A stretch of 64,000 nt of DNA from Shinella yambaruensis (GTDB lineage Bacteria > Pseudomonadota > Alphaproteobacteria > Rhizobiales > Rhizobiaceae): assembly GCF_022899355.1 (NCBI RefSeq), contig NZ_JALJCK010000015.1, positions 62,001 to 126,000 on the forward strand, in the 5' to 3' direction. This document shows positions 46,108-57,153 of this stretch, piece by piece. Every line of letters begins with the position of its first letter. Positions within the stretch are counted from its first letter, which is position 1. The notes under the pieces are model-generated. The model worked only from the letters and a program-made list of their open reading frames with translations. It searched no databases and was not told the origin of the DNA. The translations under genes were made by a program, and so were the position numbers.

Positions 46108-48213
46108 ATGAATAAAAAACGCCACGTCGTCCTGCATGCCGTCGTCCTTGCGACAGCCATGGATGCCGGCTCGCTTGCAGCCCAGGAGCGGGCGGCAGAC
46201 GGAACCGCGTCCGCCGGGGCGACGGTCCTGGAGCAGATCGTCGTCACGGCCCGCCGGCGCGAGGAGAAAATCCAGAGCGCCCCGGTCGCGGTCACGGCCA
46301 TTCCCGCCGATGCGCTCGGCAAGGGGCAGACGGACACGATGGAGGATGCGGCCTTCAAGGCACCGAACGTGCTCTTCAACGGCCAGGGCGGCCCGGTCAG
46401 CATCCGCGGCGTCACGTCGCTCGGCATTGCCGGCGGCGTCGACCGGCAGCCGGCGGTCGGCATGTTTCTCGATGACGTCTACCTCGCGCGGCCGATGGGC
46501 TATCCCTTCATCCTGGGAGATCTGGAGCGGGTCGAGGTCGTGCGCGGCTCGCAGGCGACGCTCTACGGCAAGAACACGATCGGCGGTGCGATCAACCTGA
46601 TCTCGCGCATGCCGGGCGACACCGCCGGCGGCGAATTTTCCGCGACGATCGGCACGGATCTCGACAGCCGCTTCAAGGTGGCCTTCGAGACGCCGGTCGA
46701 GGGAACGGACTGGGCGGTGCGCGCCTCCGGCGCCTGGAGCGGCAATCGCGGCTATATCGAAAACCTCGTCACGGGGGAGGATGTCAGCGATACCGATCTC
46801 TTCTCCGGCCGCGTGGTCGCGACCGGGCAGGTGGGCGACGGCACGCGGATCAAGATCACCGGCGACTACACGCGCGACCGCAGCGATGGCGGGCTCTGGT
46901 ACGCGCCCCTGCCGCTTGCCTTCGACCATAAGGCGACGCACGACTTCGAGCCGGAGAACCGTGTGGACAGCGGTGGGGTCTCCATGCGCATCGATCATGA
47001 CTTCGAGACCATGCAACTGACCTCGGTCACTGCCCTGCGCGGCCATGAAATGCGCAGCTATCTCGACGGCGACTTCACCGCGACGCCCTATATCGGCCAG
47101 GCGCAGGAGGAGACGCAGCGCCAGTTCAGCCAGGAGTTCCGCCTCTCCTCGCTGAACGACGACGTCTTTCGCTGGAGCGGCGGCCTTTTCTATATGCATG
47201 AGCGCTTCGAAGGCACGCAATACTTCGATCTTGCCGCCTTCCCGCGCGATCTGTGGAGCCGCGATGTCTTCGAACAGTCGGCCGACACGGTCTCGGTCTT
47301 CGGCGAGGCGAGCTATTTCCTGACGCCGGAATGGGAGGTTTCGGCCGGCGGTCGCTACACCTTCGACCGCAAATCGACGACGAGCGAGATCTCCTCGCCG
47401 AGCGGCAGCTCCATGTTCGGTACGCCGGGCCGGGCGGAAGGCGACGCTACCTTCTCCAACTTCTCGCCGGAAGCGGCCCTTGCCTATCACCTGTCCGAAG
47501 GCAATCTGGTCTATGCCAAGATCAGCCGCGGCTACAAGTCGGGCGGCATCAGTCCCTATATCGAGGCGGACGGCTCGGCGAACCGCTATGATCCCGAAAC
47601 CACCACCTCCTACGAGCTCGGCACCAAGGCGACCTCGGACGACGACCGGTTCACCCTGGCGGCCTCCCTCTTCTACATCGACTGGAAGGACCAGCAGGCG
47701 GTCATCTACACGACACCGTTCACCCGCGTCTATCGCAATGCCGCGGCCGCGACCTCGAAAGGCCTGGAGATCGAGGCGACGGCGCAACTGACCGAGGAAA
47801 TCGGGCTGCGCGCCAGCTATGGCTATACCCATGCCAGATATGACGATTTCGTCGATACGGTGATGGGAGCGGTCTATACCGGCAACGACCTGCCCTTCGC
47901 GCCGCGCCACAGCATTGGTGCCGGCATGACCTTCGAACGCGAGCTTGCGGCCGGCGCCGTTCTCAAGGCCGGCATCGACTATACGTTCCGCAGCTCCTAT
48001 GCCTTCACCGCCGACAACACGTACCGGCAGGAGCCGACGCATCTCGTCGATGCCCATATCAGCGTCGCGAAGGACGGCTGGAGCGCCAGTCTCTGGGCCA
48101 AGAACCTGACGGATGAGCGCTACCTGAAGAACTACTTCAGCTACAGCGGCACGGACATGGGCGTCGCCGCGCCGGGCCGCACGATCGGCATCACGCTTGC
48201 GAAGGTGTGGTGA
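46108..48213 (+). CDS. TonB-dependent receptor (cassette 2)
   Basis: 701 aa from ATG 46108 (GAGGG 8 bases upstream; an ATG at 46093 opens earlier). Signal peptide followed by the TonB box VLEQIVVTARRREE. The plug is NVLFNGQGGPVSIRGV and VEVVRGSQATLYGKNTIGGA; the barrel ends GRTIGITLAKVW with terminal aromatic. It is only distantly similar to the receptor at 41886-43883. A plug loop with GVDRQPAVGMFLDDVY is of the type found in many sphingomonad/rhizobial receptors. First gene of a five-part unit with MFS, methyltransferase and cupin. Confidence 0.92.
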   Translation: MNKKRHVVLHAVVLATAMDAGSLAAQERAADGTASAGATVLEQIVVTARRREEKIQSAPVAVTAIPADALGKGQTDTMEDAAFKAPNVLFNGQGGPVSIRGVTSLGIAGGVDRQPAVGMFLDDVYLARPMGYPFILGDLERVEVVRGSQATLYGKNTIGGAINLISRMPGDTAGGEFSATIGTDLDSRFKVAFETPVEGTDWAVRASGAWSGNRGYIENLVTGEDVSDTDLFSGRVVATGQVGDGTRIKITGDYTRDRSDGGLWYAPLPLAFDHKATHDFEPENRVDSGGVSMRIDHDFETMQLTSVTALRGHEMRSYLDGDFTATPYIGQAQEETQRQFSQEFRLSSLNDDVFRWSGGLFYMHERFEGTQYFDLAAFPRDLWSRDVFEQSADTVSVFGEASYFLTPEWEVSAGGRYTFDRKSTTSEISSPSGSSMFGTPGRAEGDATFSNFSPEAALAYHLSEGNLVYAKISRGYKSGGISPYIEADGSANRYDPETTTSYELGTKATSDDDRFTLAASLFYIDWKDQQAVIYTTPFTRVYRNAAAATSKGLEIEATAQLTEEIGLRASYGYTHARYDDFVDTVMGAVYTGNDLPFAPRHSIGAGMTFERELAAGAVLKAGIDYTFRSSYAFTADNTYRQEPTHLVDAHISVAKDGWSASLWAKNLTDERYLKNYFSYSGTDMGVAAPGRTIGITLAKVW

Positions 48214-48214
48214 C

Positions 48215-49477
48215 ATGACGGGACACGAAAATGCCGTGCCTCTCGCCCTCCCGCAAACCGACACCCCGGCGGAGACCGGCCAGCTGCGCTTCTTTCTGCT
48301 GATCGGTGCGCTCTATTTCACGCAGGGCCTGCCGATGGGGCTTTCCATGGAGGCCGTGCCCGTCCTCATGCGTCAGGGTGGGGCCTCGATGGATGTCATA
48401 GCGCTGGTGCCGCTTGCCGGCCTGCCCTGGATCATCAAGTTCCTGTGGGCACCCGTGGTCGACAACCACTGGAAGGCAGGGCTCGGCCGGCGCAGGAGCT
48501 GGATCGCGCCGATGCAGGTGATCCTTGCCGCCTGCCTGGTCGCGCTCGCCTTCCTGCCGCTCGAGGGACGGGGCCTGTCTTTCGCGGTGGTGGCACTCGC
48601 GCTCGGCTCGATCGCCAGCGCCACGCAGGATACCGCAACGGACGGCCTTGCCGCCGAGCAGCTCGCAGGTCGTGGCCTCGCCTATGCCAATGCCCTGCAG
48701 ATCGGCGGCATGATGGCCGGTTTCATGGTCGGTGGCGGCGGGGTCCTGATGATCGCCGACACGCTCGGCCAGCAGGGCGTGTTTCTGCTGCTCGCCCTCT
48801 TCCCCGCCCTGACGGTCGGCCTCGCGCTTTCCTGGCGTGAACCCCCGCGGCCCGCCGCAGCCCGCGACGGCGACAGGGCGCGGCTTGCCGATACATTCCG
48901 CCGCCCGGGCATCCGGCTGCTTCTCGCGCTGGCGTTCATCTACGGCGGCGCCCATGCGGGCGGCCTCAGCGTCAGCAAGATCTTCCTGGTCGATCAGGGC
49001 TGGTCGAACCAGGATACCGGCCTTGTCGCGACTTTCAGCGGTTTTGTGATGCTGCTTGTCGGCTGCCCGCTCGGCAGTGCGCTGACCGCGCGCAACCGGT
49101 GGCTCGCCATGGCAGCGGGCATGGCGCTTGCCGCGATCTCCTTTGTCCTCTGGAGCCTGCTCGCCGGCGGCATTCTGCCTGCCGGGTGGTCCTCGGTCCT
49201 GCTCGCCATCGGCGTCCTGTCCGTCGCGAGCGGCTTCATCGCGGTGTCTGCCGCGACGATCATCATGGCCTTTGGCGGCGCCGGAAAACAGGCGGGCACG
49301 GATGGCACCGTGCTGCAAAGTGCCAACGTGCTCGGCGAGATGGCGATTGCCGGCCTCGTGGTCTGGGTGGTCGGACGCGCCGGTTATGGCCTAACCTTCG
49401 CAGGCGCCGCGCTCCTGCTCGTCCTGGCCCTTCTCTTCGTTTCGCGCGCTGCCCGCGCCATTCACCTTACCCGATAA
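48215..49477 (+). CDS. RhtX/FptX-type MFS siderophore permease (cassette 2)
   Basis: 420 aa from ATG 48215, one base after the receptor stop. The hallmark sequences of the RhtX/FptX group are present: YFTQGLPMGLSMEAVPVLMR, GLPWIIKFLWAPVVDNHW, RRRSWIAPMQ and SATQDTATDGLAAE. The family carries ferric rhizobactin or pyochelin across the inner membrane as a single protein. Paralogue of the protein at 40633-41889, but closer to the characterised members. Confidence 0.88.
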   Translation: MTGHENAVPLALPQTDTPAETGQLRFFLLIGALYFTQGLPMGLSMEAVPVLMRQGGASMDVIALVPLAGLPWIIKFLWAPVVDNHWKAGLGRRRSWIAPMQVILAACLVALAFLPLEGRGLSFAVVALALGSIASATQDTATDGLAAEQLAGRGLAYANALQIGGMMAGFMVGGGGVLMIADTLGQQGVFLLLALFPALTVGLALSWREPPRPAAARDGDRARLADTFRRPGIRLLLALAFIYGGAHAGGLSVSKIFLVDQGWSNQDTGLVATFSGFVMLLVGCPLGSALTARNRWLAMAAGMALAAISFVLWSLLAGGILPAGWSSVLLAIGVLSVASGFIAVSAATIIMAFGGAGKQAGTDGTVLQSANVLGEMAIAGLVVWVVGRAGYGLTFAGAALLLVLALLFVSRAARAIHLTR

Positions 49478-49489
49478 GCGAGGCCCGTC

Positions 49490-50122
49490 ATGTTCACCCT
49501 TTCCTCCGGCATGGTCGACCGCATCGCGCGTCGGCCGGGCGGCCTTCTCGGCTACCTGCTCTACCGCTTCCCCTTCGGCCACAAGACCGGCTTCGACCTT
49601 GCTTTCAGCCGGCTGCCGCCGGCGCGCGGCGATCTCGTCCTGGAAGTCGGCTGCGGTGGCGGCGTCTTCCTGCGCCGGCTCCTGAAATGCGGCTGTCGGG
49701 CGATTGCCGTCGACCACAGCCCGGAGATGATCGCCAATTCGGGCCATCTCAACGCCAAGGCGCTCGCCACGGGGCGGCTCTGCCTGCACGAGGCGGATGC
49801 GGCGGCCCTGCCCATCTCGACGGGTACGGTCGACAAGGTCTATTGCCTCAATGCCTTTTTCTTCTTTCCCCGGCCGGCCGAAAGCCTCGCCGAGATGGCG
49901 CGCGTGCTGAAGCCCGGCGGCAGGCTGGCCCTCATCACGTCCCCGCCGGCCTTCCGCCGGCAGATCGCCCGCTTTTCCGCCAGCATAGCCGCGAGCATGC
50001 GCTTTGACGAGCCGGAAGCGCTGGCCGGATGGGCGGAAGCCTCGGGTCTGGTGCCGATCGAGACACGCGAGGTCGCCGGCGCCGGCTATCTGTTTATCGC
50101 CGGCAAGGAGACCGCGGCATGA
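49490..50122 (+). CDS. SAM-dependent class I methyltransferase
   Basis: 210 aa. SAM motif I is LVLEVGCGGGVFLRRLL, then AIAVDHSPEMI (motif II) and ARVLKPGGRLALIT (motif post III). UbiE/methyltransf_11 type with a small-molecule substrate. It is 12 bases after the MFS gene and overlaps the cupin gene as ATGA. It may modify the incoming siderophore or a linked metabolite; there is no direct evidence. Confidence 0.88.
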   Translation: MFTLSSGMVDRIARRPGGLLGYLLYRFPFGHKTGFDLAFSRLPPARGDLVLEVGCGGGVFLRRLLKCGCRAIAVDHSPEMIANSGHLNAKALATGRLCLHEADAAALPISTGTVDKVYCLNAFFFFPRPAESLAEMARVLKPGGRLALITSPPAFRRQIARFSASIAASMRFDEPEALAGWAEASGLVPIETREVAGAGYLFIAGKETAA

Positions 50123-50400
50123 GCGACGATGCTATCATCGAAATGCCGGGCTTCCGTGGCCGTATCACCGGCAGGCTGGGCGACATGGTGGTCATCGACG
50201 CGGAGGTGGAGGCCGATATCCCGGCACATGCCTCCGAGACGGAGGAGTTCGCCGTCGTCATCGCCGGCCGTTTCGAACTCGACATGAACGGTGAAACGCT
50301 CTCCTGCGGCCCCGGCGATCATCTCGTCGTCGGGGCCGGCGTCGACCATGCCATCCGCGTCATCGAGCCGGGCCGACTCATTCTCATCGGCAGGATGTGA
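50119..50400 (+). CDS. Small cupin-domain protein
   Basis: 93 aa from ATG 50119 (ATGA overlap). Single cupin barrel: DIPAHASETEEFAVVIAGRFELDMNGE (motif 1 with His and Glu; position of the second His is not met exactly) and CGPGDHLVVGAGVDHAIRVI (motif 2 with His). The metal-site residues are partly conserved. Such short cupins serve as enzymes (dioxygenase, isomerase) or as binding proteins. Last gene of cassette 2. Confidence 0.85.
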   Translation: MSDDAIIEMPGFRGRITGRLGDMVVIDAEVEADIPAHASETEEFAVVIAGRFELDMNGETLSCGPGDHLVVGAGVDHAIRVIEPGRLILIGRM

Positions 50401-50419
50401 GTTCCCGGTCATCGGCGCA

Positions 50420-51859
50420 TCAGCCCTTGCGGGTCACCAAGCGGGTATCGAGATAGGCCTGCAGCGCTTCTGCTCCTCCCTCCGTGCCGTGGCCCGAGTC
50501 CTTGATGCCGCCGAAGGGGACTTCGGGCAGGGCCAGGCCGAGATGGTTGATGGAGACCATTCCGGCTTCCACCTCGTTGCCGAGCCGCGTCGCGGTGGCG
50601 CTGCTGCGCGTGAAGGCGAAGGCGGCAAGGCCATAGGGCAGGCGGTTCGCCTCGCTGATCGCCTCGCCGAGATCGCCGAAGCGGTTGACGACCGCGACGG
50701 GGCCGAAGGGCTCCTCGTTCATGATGCGTGCCGCCACCGGCACGTCGGCCAGCACGGTCGGCTCGAAGAACCACCCTTCATTGCCGATGCGGCGGCCGCC
50801 CGTCTTCAGCGTCGCACCATGCTCAAGGGCGTCGCCGATCAGGCTTTCCAGCGCCGGGATGCGGCGGTCGTTCGCCAGCGGCCCCATCTCGATATCGGCA
50901 TCGAGGCCGTTGCCGACCCGAACGGCCTTCGCCCCGGCCGTGAACCGCTCGGTGAAGGCATCGGCGATCTTCTCCTGCACGAGGAAGCGCGTGGGCGAGA
51001 CGCAGACCTGCCCGGCATTGCGGAACTTGTTGCCGACCATCAGGTTCACGGCAAGGTCAAGGTCCGCATCCTCGGCGACGATGACCGGCGCATGGCCGCC
51101 GAGCTCCATCGTGGCGCGTTTCATATGCGCGCCGGCGAGCGCGGCAAGCTGTTTGCCGACCGGTGTCGATCCGGTGAAGCTGATCTTGCGGATGACCGGG
51201 TGCGGGATGAGATATTCCGAGATCTCGGCCGGAACGCCATAGACGAGATTGATGACGCCGGCCGGGATACCTGCATCGGCGAAGGCGCGGATAAGGGCCG
51301 CGGGCGATGCCGGGGTTTCCTCCGGTGCCTTGACGATGATCGTGCAGCCGGCGGCAAGCGCCGCGGAAAGCTTTCGGACGACCTGGTTGATGGGGAAGTT
51401 CCACGGCGTGAAGGCGGCAACCGGCCCGACGGGCCGCTTCAGGGTGATCTGCAGCACATCCGGCGCACGGGAGGGGATGACCTGCCCGTAGGCGCGCTGC
51501 GCCTCGCCGGCAAACCATTCGATGACATCGGCGCCGGCCAGCGTCTCCATCCGCGCCTGCGACACCGGCTTGCCCTGCTCCAGCGTCATCATGACGGCGA
51601 TCTCGTCCGCCCGTTCGCGCAGGATATCGGCGGCGCGGCGCATCAGCCTCGCGCGCTCATGGGCCGATGTCGCGCTCCATTGCGCGAAGGTGCGCTCGAC
51701 GGCGGCCAGCGCCTCGTCGAGATCCGCACGATCCGCCCAGGCGACGGTGCCGATCGGCTGGGCCGTTGCCGGGTTGAGGACGGGAATGGTCCGGCCGCCG
51801 GTCCCCGGACGCCACACGCCATCGATGAAAAGCAATGTGTCGGGATAAGTCGTCATCAT
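50420..51859 (-). CDS. Aldehyde dehydrogenase, succinate-semialdehyde dehydrogenase-like
   Basis: 479 aa. Rossmann and catalytic motifs are complete: [23 protein letters not shown], the catalytic Glu in [11 protein letters not shown] and the catalytic Cys in [12 protein letters not shown]. The C-terminal [10 protein letters not shown] and [19 protein letters not shown] fit the GabD-like branch of the family. It is the last gene of the minus-strand seven-gene operon (16 bases after the FadB-like gene). It probably oxidises a semialdehyde formed late in the CoA-dependent pathway. Confidence 0.92.
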   Translation of the reverse strand: MMTTYPDTLLFIDGVWRPGTGGRTIPVLNPATAQPIGTVAWADRADLDEALAAVERTFAQWSATSAHERARLMRRAADILRERADEIAVMMTLEQGKPVSQARMETLAGADVIEWFAGEAQRAYGQVIPSRAPDVLQITLKRPVGPVAAFTPWNFPINQVVRKLSAALAAGCTIIVKAPEETPASPAALIRAFADAGIPAGVINLVYGVPAEISEYLIPHPVIRKISFTGSTPVGKQLAALAGAHMKRATMELGGHAPVIVAEDADLDLAVNLMVGNKFRNAGQVCVSPTRFLVQEKIADAFTERFTAGAKAVRVGNGLDADIEMGPLANDRRIPALESLIGDALEHGATLKTGGRRIGNEGWFFEPTVLADVPVAARIMNEEPFGPVAVVNRFGDLGEAISEANRLPYGLAAFAFTRSSATATRLGNEVEAGMVSINHLGLALPEVPFGGIKDSGHGTEGGAEALQAYLDTRLVTRKG

Positions 51860-51875
51860 AAGATCCTCATTCGTA

Positions 51876-53828
51876 TCATGCGTGGTTCACATCGGCGCGG
51901 CCGAGCTGGAACATCGGCCCGCCGCGTCTCCGCGGAAAGCCATAGCCGTGGACTTCGACAAGGTCGATATCGGCAGCGCTTGCCGCGATGCCTTCTTCAA
52001 GGATCGCCTGCCCCTCCTGTGCCATCGCGGCCATCAGTCTGGCAACGATCGCCTCGCCCGCCATGTCCTTTCGCGGCCCTATAAGCGGCGCGATGATCCG
52101 CTCCGCTTCCGCGGAGGGCTGGGGACGGCGGTCACCGGGCTCATAGTCGTACCAGCCGCCGCCGGTCTTCTGCCCCTTGCGTCCCGCGCGCACCAGAAGG
52201 TCGCCGGGCAGGTCCGGCACGGGCTCGCCCCGCGCGCGGGCCGCCTCGCGATGGAGGAACGCGATGTCGAGGCCCGCCATGTCCTGCATTTCGAACGGCC
52301 CCATGGCAAAGCCGAAGCCACGCATCGCCGCATCCACGGCGGCAATGGGAACGCCACCACGGATCAGCGCTTCCGCTTCCGCCCGGAACCGGCGGAGGAT
52401 GCGGTTGCCGATGAACCCGTCGCAGATGCCCGCGCGCACGGGGATCTTGCCGAGGCGGCGGGCAAGGTCGAAGCCCGTCGCCAGTACGTCCGGCGCCGTT
52501 TCCGGCGTCGGCACGATCTCCAGGAGTTTCATGATCTGCGCCGGGCTGAAGAAATGGAGGCCGAGAAAACGCTCCGGCCCCGGCAGGCCTTCCGCGATCA
52601 GCCGCGGATCGATGTAGGAGGTGTTGGTGGCAAGAATCGCATCCGGCCGGCAGATGCGTCCCAGCGCGGCGAAGACGGCGCGCTTGACGGCGAGGTCCTC
52701 GAACACAGCTTCGATCACGAGATCGCACCGCTCCATGTCGTCATAGCCGATGCTCGTTTCGAGGCGGCCTAACCGCTCGGCCAGCTCTTCGCCGGTTATA
52801 TGCCCCCTGCGCCGGGACGCCTCGAAGAGGCCCGCGATCGTGTCGCGTGCCCGCGAAACGCCGGCCGCATCCTGCTCGACAAGCACGACGGAAAGACCGG
52901 CATTGAGAAGCGCCGCGGCGATCCCGCTGCCCATCGTTCCGCCACCGACGACGCTCGCCGTCGCGACAGGCCTCGGCGCTATCCCGCGGATGTCTGCCGG
53001 CCGGAGTGCCGCGCGCTCGGCAAAGAACAGGTGGCGGAGGGCAGCCGCCTCCTCGCTCCCGCGCAGCGAAAGGAAAGTCGACCGCTCGCGCGCAAGGCCG
53101 GCCTTGGCACCCTGTTCGATCCCGCATTTCAGGGCCTCCAGCGCCTGCAGGGGCGCCGACGCGCCCTTCGCGCGCGATGCGATCCTCTTTTCCGCCTCCG
53201 TCCAGACCTCTTGCGCGGGTGCGGATAGCGGACGATCGAGGCTTGGCGGGGGCAAGGTTTTTTCGAGCACTTCGCGGGCGAAGGCGATGGCGCCCGGCAG
53301 CAGCGGTTCCTCGATCAGCGCATCGACCAGCCCGAGCCGTACCGCCTCCGCGGCGTCTACCGTGTGGTTCTCCGCAACAACCCGGATCGCCTCGGCGACA
53401 CCGATCGCCCGCGGCAGGCGCTGCGTGCCGCCGGCGCCCGGAATGATGCCGAGATTGACCTCCGGCAGGGCGAAACGGGCGGTTCCGGTCGCGACCCGCA
53501 GGCGGCATCCGAGCGCAAGTTCCAGGCCTCCGCCGAGAGCCGCACCGCGGATCGCCGCGATCCACGGCTTTCCCGCCCGCTCGATGCGCGCGATGACATC
53601 GGGAAGGAACGGCGGTTCCACCGGCCGGTCGAATTCGGCGATATCGGCTCCCGCGACGAAGAGGGCGCCGACGCCGGTCAGGACGACGGTCCGGATCGCG
53701 GGGTCGCCGTCGAACTCCTGCGCCAGGGATAGCAGCCGCTCCCGTACGGTCCTGTTGATGGCATTGACCGGCGGATTTGCGATCGTGACGATCGCGACCC
53801 CGCCGTCGATATCGACACTGACGGTCAT
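51876..53828 (-). CDS. FadB-like enoyl-CoA hydratase/3-hydroxyacyl-CoA dehydrogenase
   Basis: 650 aa from ATG 53828 (GGGGAACGAG upstream). An open frame extends to 54059 without a start site. The N-terminal enoyl-CoA hydratase domain (1-190) has GADIAEFD, the Glu of [15 protein letters not shown] and the Glu of [14 protein letters not shown]. The NAD domain (about 300-470) opens [20 protein letters not shown]. Two C-terminal 3HCDH domains follow ([21 protein letters not shown]). It performs two consecutive beta-oxidation steps on an acyl-CoA. The operon context (CaiB-type transferase) suggests a carnitine-like or branched acid rather than long-chain fat. Confidence 0.92.
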   Translation of the reverse strand: MTVSVDIDGGVAIVTIANPPVNAINRTVRERLLSLAQEFDGDPAIRTVVLTGVGALFVAGADIAEFDRPVEPPFLPDVIARIERAGKPWIAAIRGAALGGGLELALGCRLRVATGTARFALPEVNLGIIPGAGGTQRLPRAIGVAEAIRVVAENHTVDAAEAVRLGLVDALIEEPLLPGAIAFAREVLEKTLPPPSLDRPLSAPAQEVWTEAEKRIASRAKGASAPLQALEALKCGIEQGAKAGLARERSTFLSLRGSEEAAALRHLFFAERAALRPADIRGIAPRPVATASVVGGGTMGSGIAAALLNAGLSVVLVEQDAAGVSRARDTIAGLFEASRRRGHITGEELAERLGRLETSIGYDDMERCDLVIEAVFEDLAVKRAVFAALGRICRPDAILATNTSYIDPRLIAEGLPGPERFLGLHFFSPAQIMKLLEIVPTPETAPDVLATGFDLARRLGKIPVRAGICDGFIGNRILRRFRAEAEALIRGGVPIAAVDAAMRGFGFAMGPFEMQDMAGLDIAFLHREAARARGEPVPDLPGDLLVRAGRKGQKTGGGWYDYEPGDRRPQPSAEAERIIAPLIGPRKDMAGEAIVARLMAAMAQEGQAILEEGIAASAADIDLVEVHGYGFPRRRGGPMFQLGRADVNHA

Positions 53829-53871
53829 CTCGTTCCCCGATGTTGCGGGCTCATATGGCGCAGCCACACGC

Positions 53872-55131
53872 CTAAGCGATCGCGCTTTGGGCGGGCTGCG
53901 GCGAAGGTGCGCTCCTGACGTCTCGGCAGACGATGACGCCGGAAAGGGCCAGGCTCTCGATCCGCGCCTCCTCGAAACCCAGCACATCGCGCAGCACGCC
54001 GCGTGTATCCTCGCCAAGAAGTGGCGGCGCCTTCGCATCGGCATTTGCCTGTGCGGCAAGCCCGTGGGCGGGGCGGATCAGCGCGACGACGCCGAGCTCC
54101 GGGTGTTCAAGGCGCTGCACGACGCCCCGTTCCGTTACGCTCGGGCTCTGCAGCGCCTCGGAGACGGACTTCACCTGTCCGGCCGGCACGCTCGCCGCAA
54201 GGCAGGCGGCAAGCCAGTGATCGCAGGTCTCGTCGCCGATGATCGCCGCGAGGAGCGGCAGCAGCTCGTCCCTGTGCAGGGCGCGCTGGTGGGAGGTGAC
54301 GAACCGCGGGTCGCGGGCAAGGTTGGGCCGGCCGATGACCTTTTCGCAGAAATCGACGAACATGCGGTCGTTGCCGACGGCAAGCGCGAAGGTGCCGTCG
54401 CTTGCCTTGAAGATCTGGTAGGGCACGACCGTTGGATGCGCGTTGCCGTAGCGCACCGGCTCCACGCCGGCGTTGAGATATCCGGTTCCGACATTGATCA
54501 GGAGGTTGAGCGTCGCATCGAGCAGGGCCACGTCGATATACTGCCCCTTCCCCGTATCCCGGCGCTGGTAGAGCGCGGCGAGGATCGACTGGGTGGCAAC
54601 CATGCCCGCCACCACATCGGTGAAGGCGACGCCGAGCCGGTTGGGCGGCCCGTCCTCCTCGCCCGTGATGGACATCAGGCCGCTTTCCGCCTGCATGATG
54701 AAATCGTAGCCCGGCCTGTCGCGCTCGGGACCCGTCTGACCGTATCCGGAAATCGCGCAGTAGACGATGCCCGAATTGATCTTCCGGATATCCTCGTAGC
54801 CGATGCCCAGCCGGTCGACAGTGCCGGCACGGAAATTCTCCACCACGACATCGGCCCTGGCCGCGAGATCGAGCACGATCTGCCGGCCCTCCGGCGTCTT
54901 CAGGTCGAGCGCGATGCTCTGCTTGCCGCGGTTGGCGCACAGATAATAGGTGCTGACCCCCTTGAAGTTCGGCACGGACCAGGCGCGCGTATCGTCGCCG
55001 CCCTTGATGTTCTCGATCTTCCAGACCTCGGCGCCGAGATCCCCGAGGCTCATGGTCGTCCATGGCCCCGCAAGAACGCGCGTCAGGTCGAGGACACGAA
55101 TGCCCTCGAGCGGCAATTTCAATTGCGTCAT
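53872..55131 (-). CDS. Class III CoA-transferase (CaiB/BaiF family)
   Basis: 419 aa from ATG 55131, overlapping the ATPase stop as ATGA and preceded by GGAGG. The N-terminal motif is [24 protein letters not shown]. The catalytic Asp is expected in [17 protein letters not shown] (family consensus near residue 169). The C-terminal loop [13 protein letters not shown] is typical. It transfers CoA between a CoA ester (for example succinyl-CoA) and the imported acid. It thus activates the substrate for the FadB-like enzyme. Confidence 0.92.
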   Translation of the reverse strand: MTQLKLPLEGIRVLDLTRVLAGPWTTMSLGDLGAEVWKIENIKGGDDTRAWSVPNFKGVSTYYLCANRGKQSIALDLKTPEGRQIVLDLAARADVVVENFRAGTVDRLGIGYEDIRKINSGIVYCAISGYGQTGPERDRPGYDFIMQAESGLMSITGEEDGPPNRLGVAFTDVVAGMVATQSILAALYQRRDTGKGQYIDVALLDATLNLLINVGTGYLNAGVEPVRYGNAHPTVVPYQIFKASDGTFALAVGNDRMFVDFCEKVIGRPNLARDPRFVTSHQRALHRDELLPLLAAIIGDETCDHWLAACLAASVPAGQVKSVSEALQSPSVTERGVVQRLEHPELGVVALIRPAHGLAAQANADAKAPPLLGEDTRGVLRDVLGFEEARIESLALSGVIVCRDVRSAPSPQPAQSAIA

Positions 55132-56158
55132 TCCATTCCTCCAGGCCCGCTCTTCTGACGGGCCGACAAACCGGTCTCCATGGCATTCGGAAAGTGGCAG
55201 GCGACCGAATGACCTTCCTCTCGTTCGTTCAGCGGCGGCTCCACCTCCGCGCAGAGCTTCTGGGCGATGGGGCAGCGCGTGCGGAAGCGACACCCGGACG
55301 GCGGATTGAGCGGGCTCGGCAGGTCGCCCTTCAGCACGATGCGCGAGCGGCTGCGCTCGAGCGCGGGGTCGGCCAGCGGCACGGCGGACATCAGGGCCTG
55401 GGTATAGGGATGCATCGGTGCCCGGTATAGCCGGCGCTTTTCGGCGATCTCGACGATCTTGCCGAGATACATGACGGCCACCCGGTGCGAGATGTGCTGC
55501 ACGACGGACAGATCATGCGCGATGAAGACATAGGCGGTGCCGAAATCCCGCTGGATATCCTTGAGGAGGTTGAGCACGCCCGCCTGCACGGAGACGTCGA
55601 GCGCGGAGACCGGTTCGTCGAGCACGAGCAGTTCCGGCTTCAGTGCGAGGGCCCGGGCGATCACCACGCGCTGGCGCTGGCCGCCGGACAATTCGTGCGG
55701 ATAGCGCTGGCCGTGCTCCGGGTTGAGGCGGACGAGGTCGAGCATTTCGGCGACCCGTTCCTTGCGCTGAACCTGCGAGAGGTCGCTGATGCGCAGCGGC
55801 TCGGCGATGTTTTCGGCCACCCGCATGCGGGGATGCAGCGATGCATAGGGATCCTGGAAGACCAGCTGGATCTTGCGGCGCAGGGCGCGCATCTCGGCGG
55901 GGTTCGCCGCGTTGATGTCGCGGCCGCGGAACAGGGTCTGCCCGCTGGAGGGCTCGATCAGCCGCAGGATGCAGCGACCGAGGGTGGATTTGCCGCAGCC
56001 GGATTCGCCGACTAGCCCCAGTGTTTCGCCGGGCTTGACGTCGAAGGACACGCCGGTCACCGCATTGACCTCGGCAATCTCGCGCTCGAAGATCAGGCCG
56101 CCGGTGACGGAGAAACGCTTCGAGAGGTCCCTGACGGAGAGGATGGGTTCCGGCCCGG

Positions 56159-56162
<4 letters not shown>
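55128..56162 (-). CDS. Dipeptide-type ABC transporter ATP-binding protein, OppF/DppF type
   Basis: 344 aa from ATG 56162. Walker A is GESGCGKST (near residue 54), signature is [14 protein letters not shown] and Walker B is [12 protein letters not shown]. The OppF C-terminal Cys-rich segment [15 protein letters not shown] and [12 protein letters not shown] are seen; in OppD/F proteins these cysteines can hold an iron-sulfur cluster. ATGA overlaps on both ends. Partner of the OppD-type protein next to it. Confidence 0.94.
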
Positions 56163-57145
<983 letters not shown>

Positions 57146-57153
57146 GGTGCGCC

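Noticed and set aside
45079..48264. Minus-strand open frame of 1061 codons
   Set aside because: It runs antisense through the AraC gene and the TonB receptor, both of which have complete motifs and ribosome sites. Its composition is Arg/Gly/Ala-rich without a recognisable domain.
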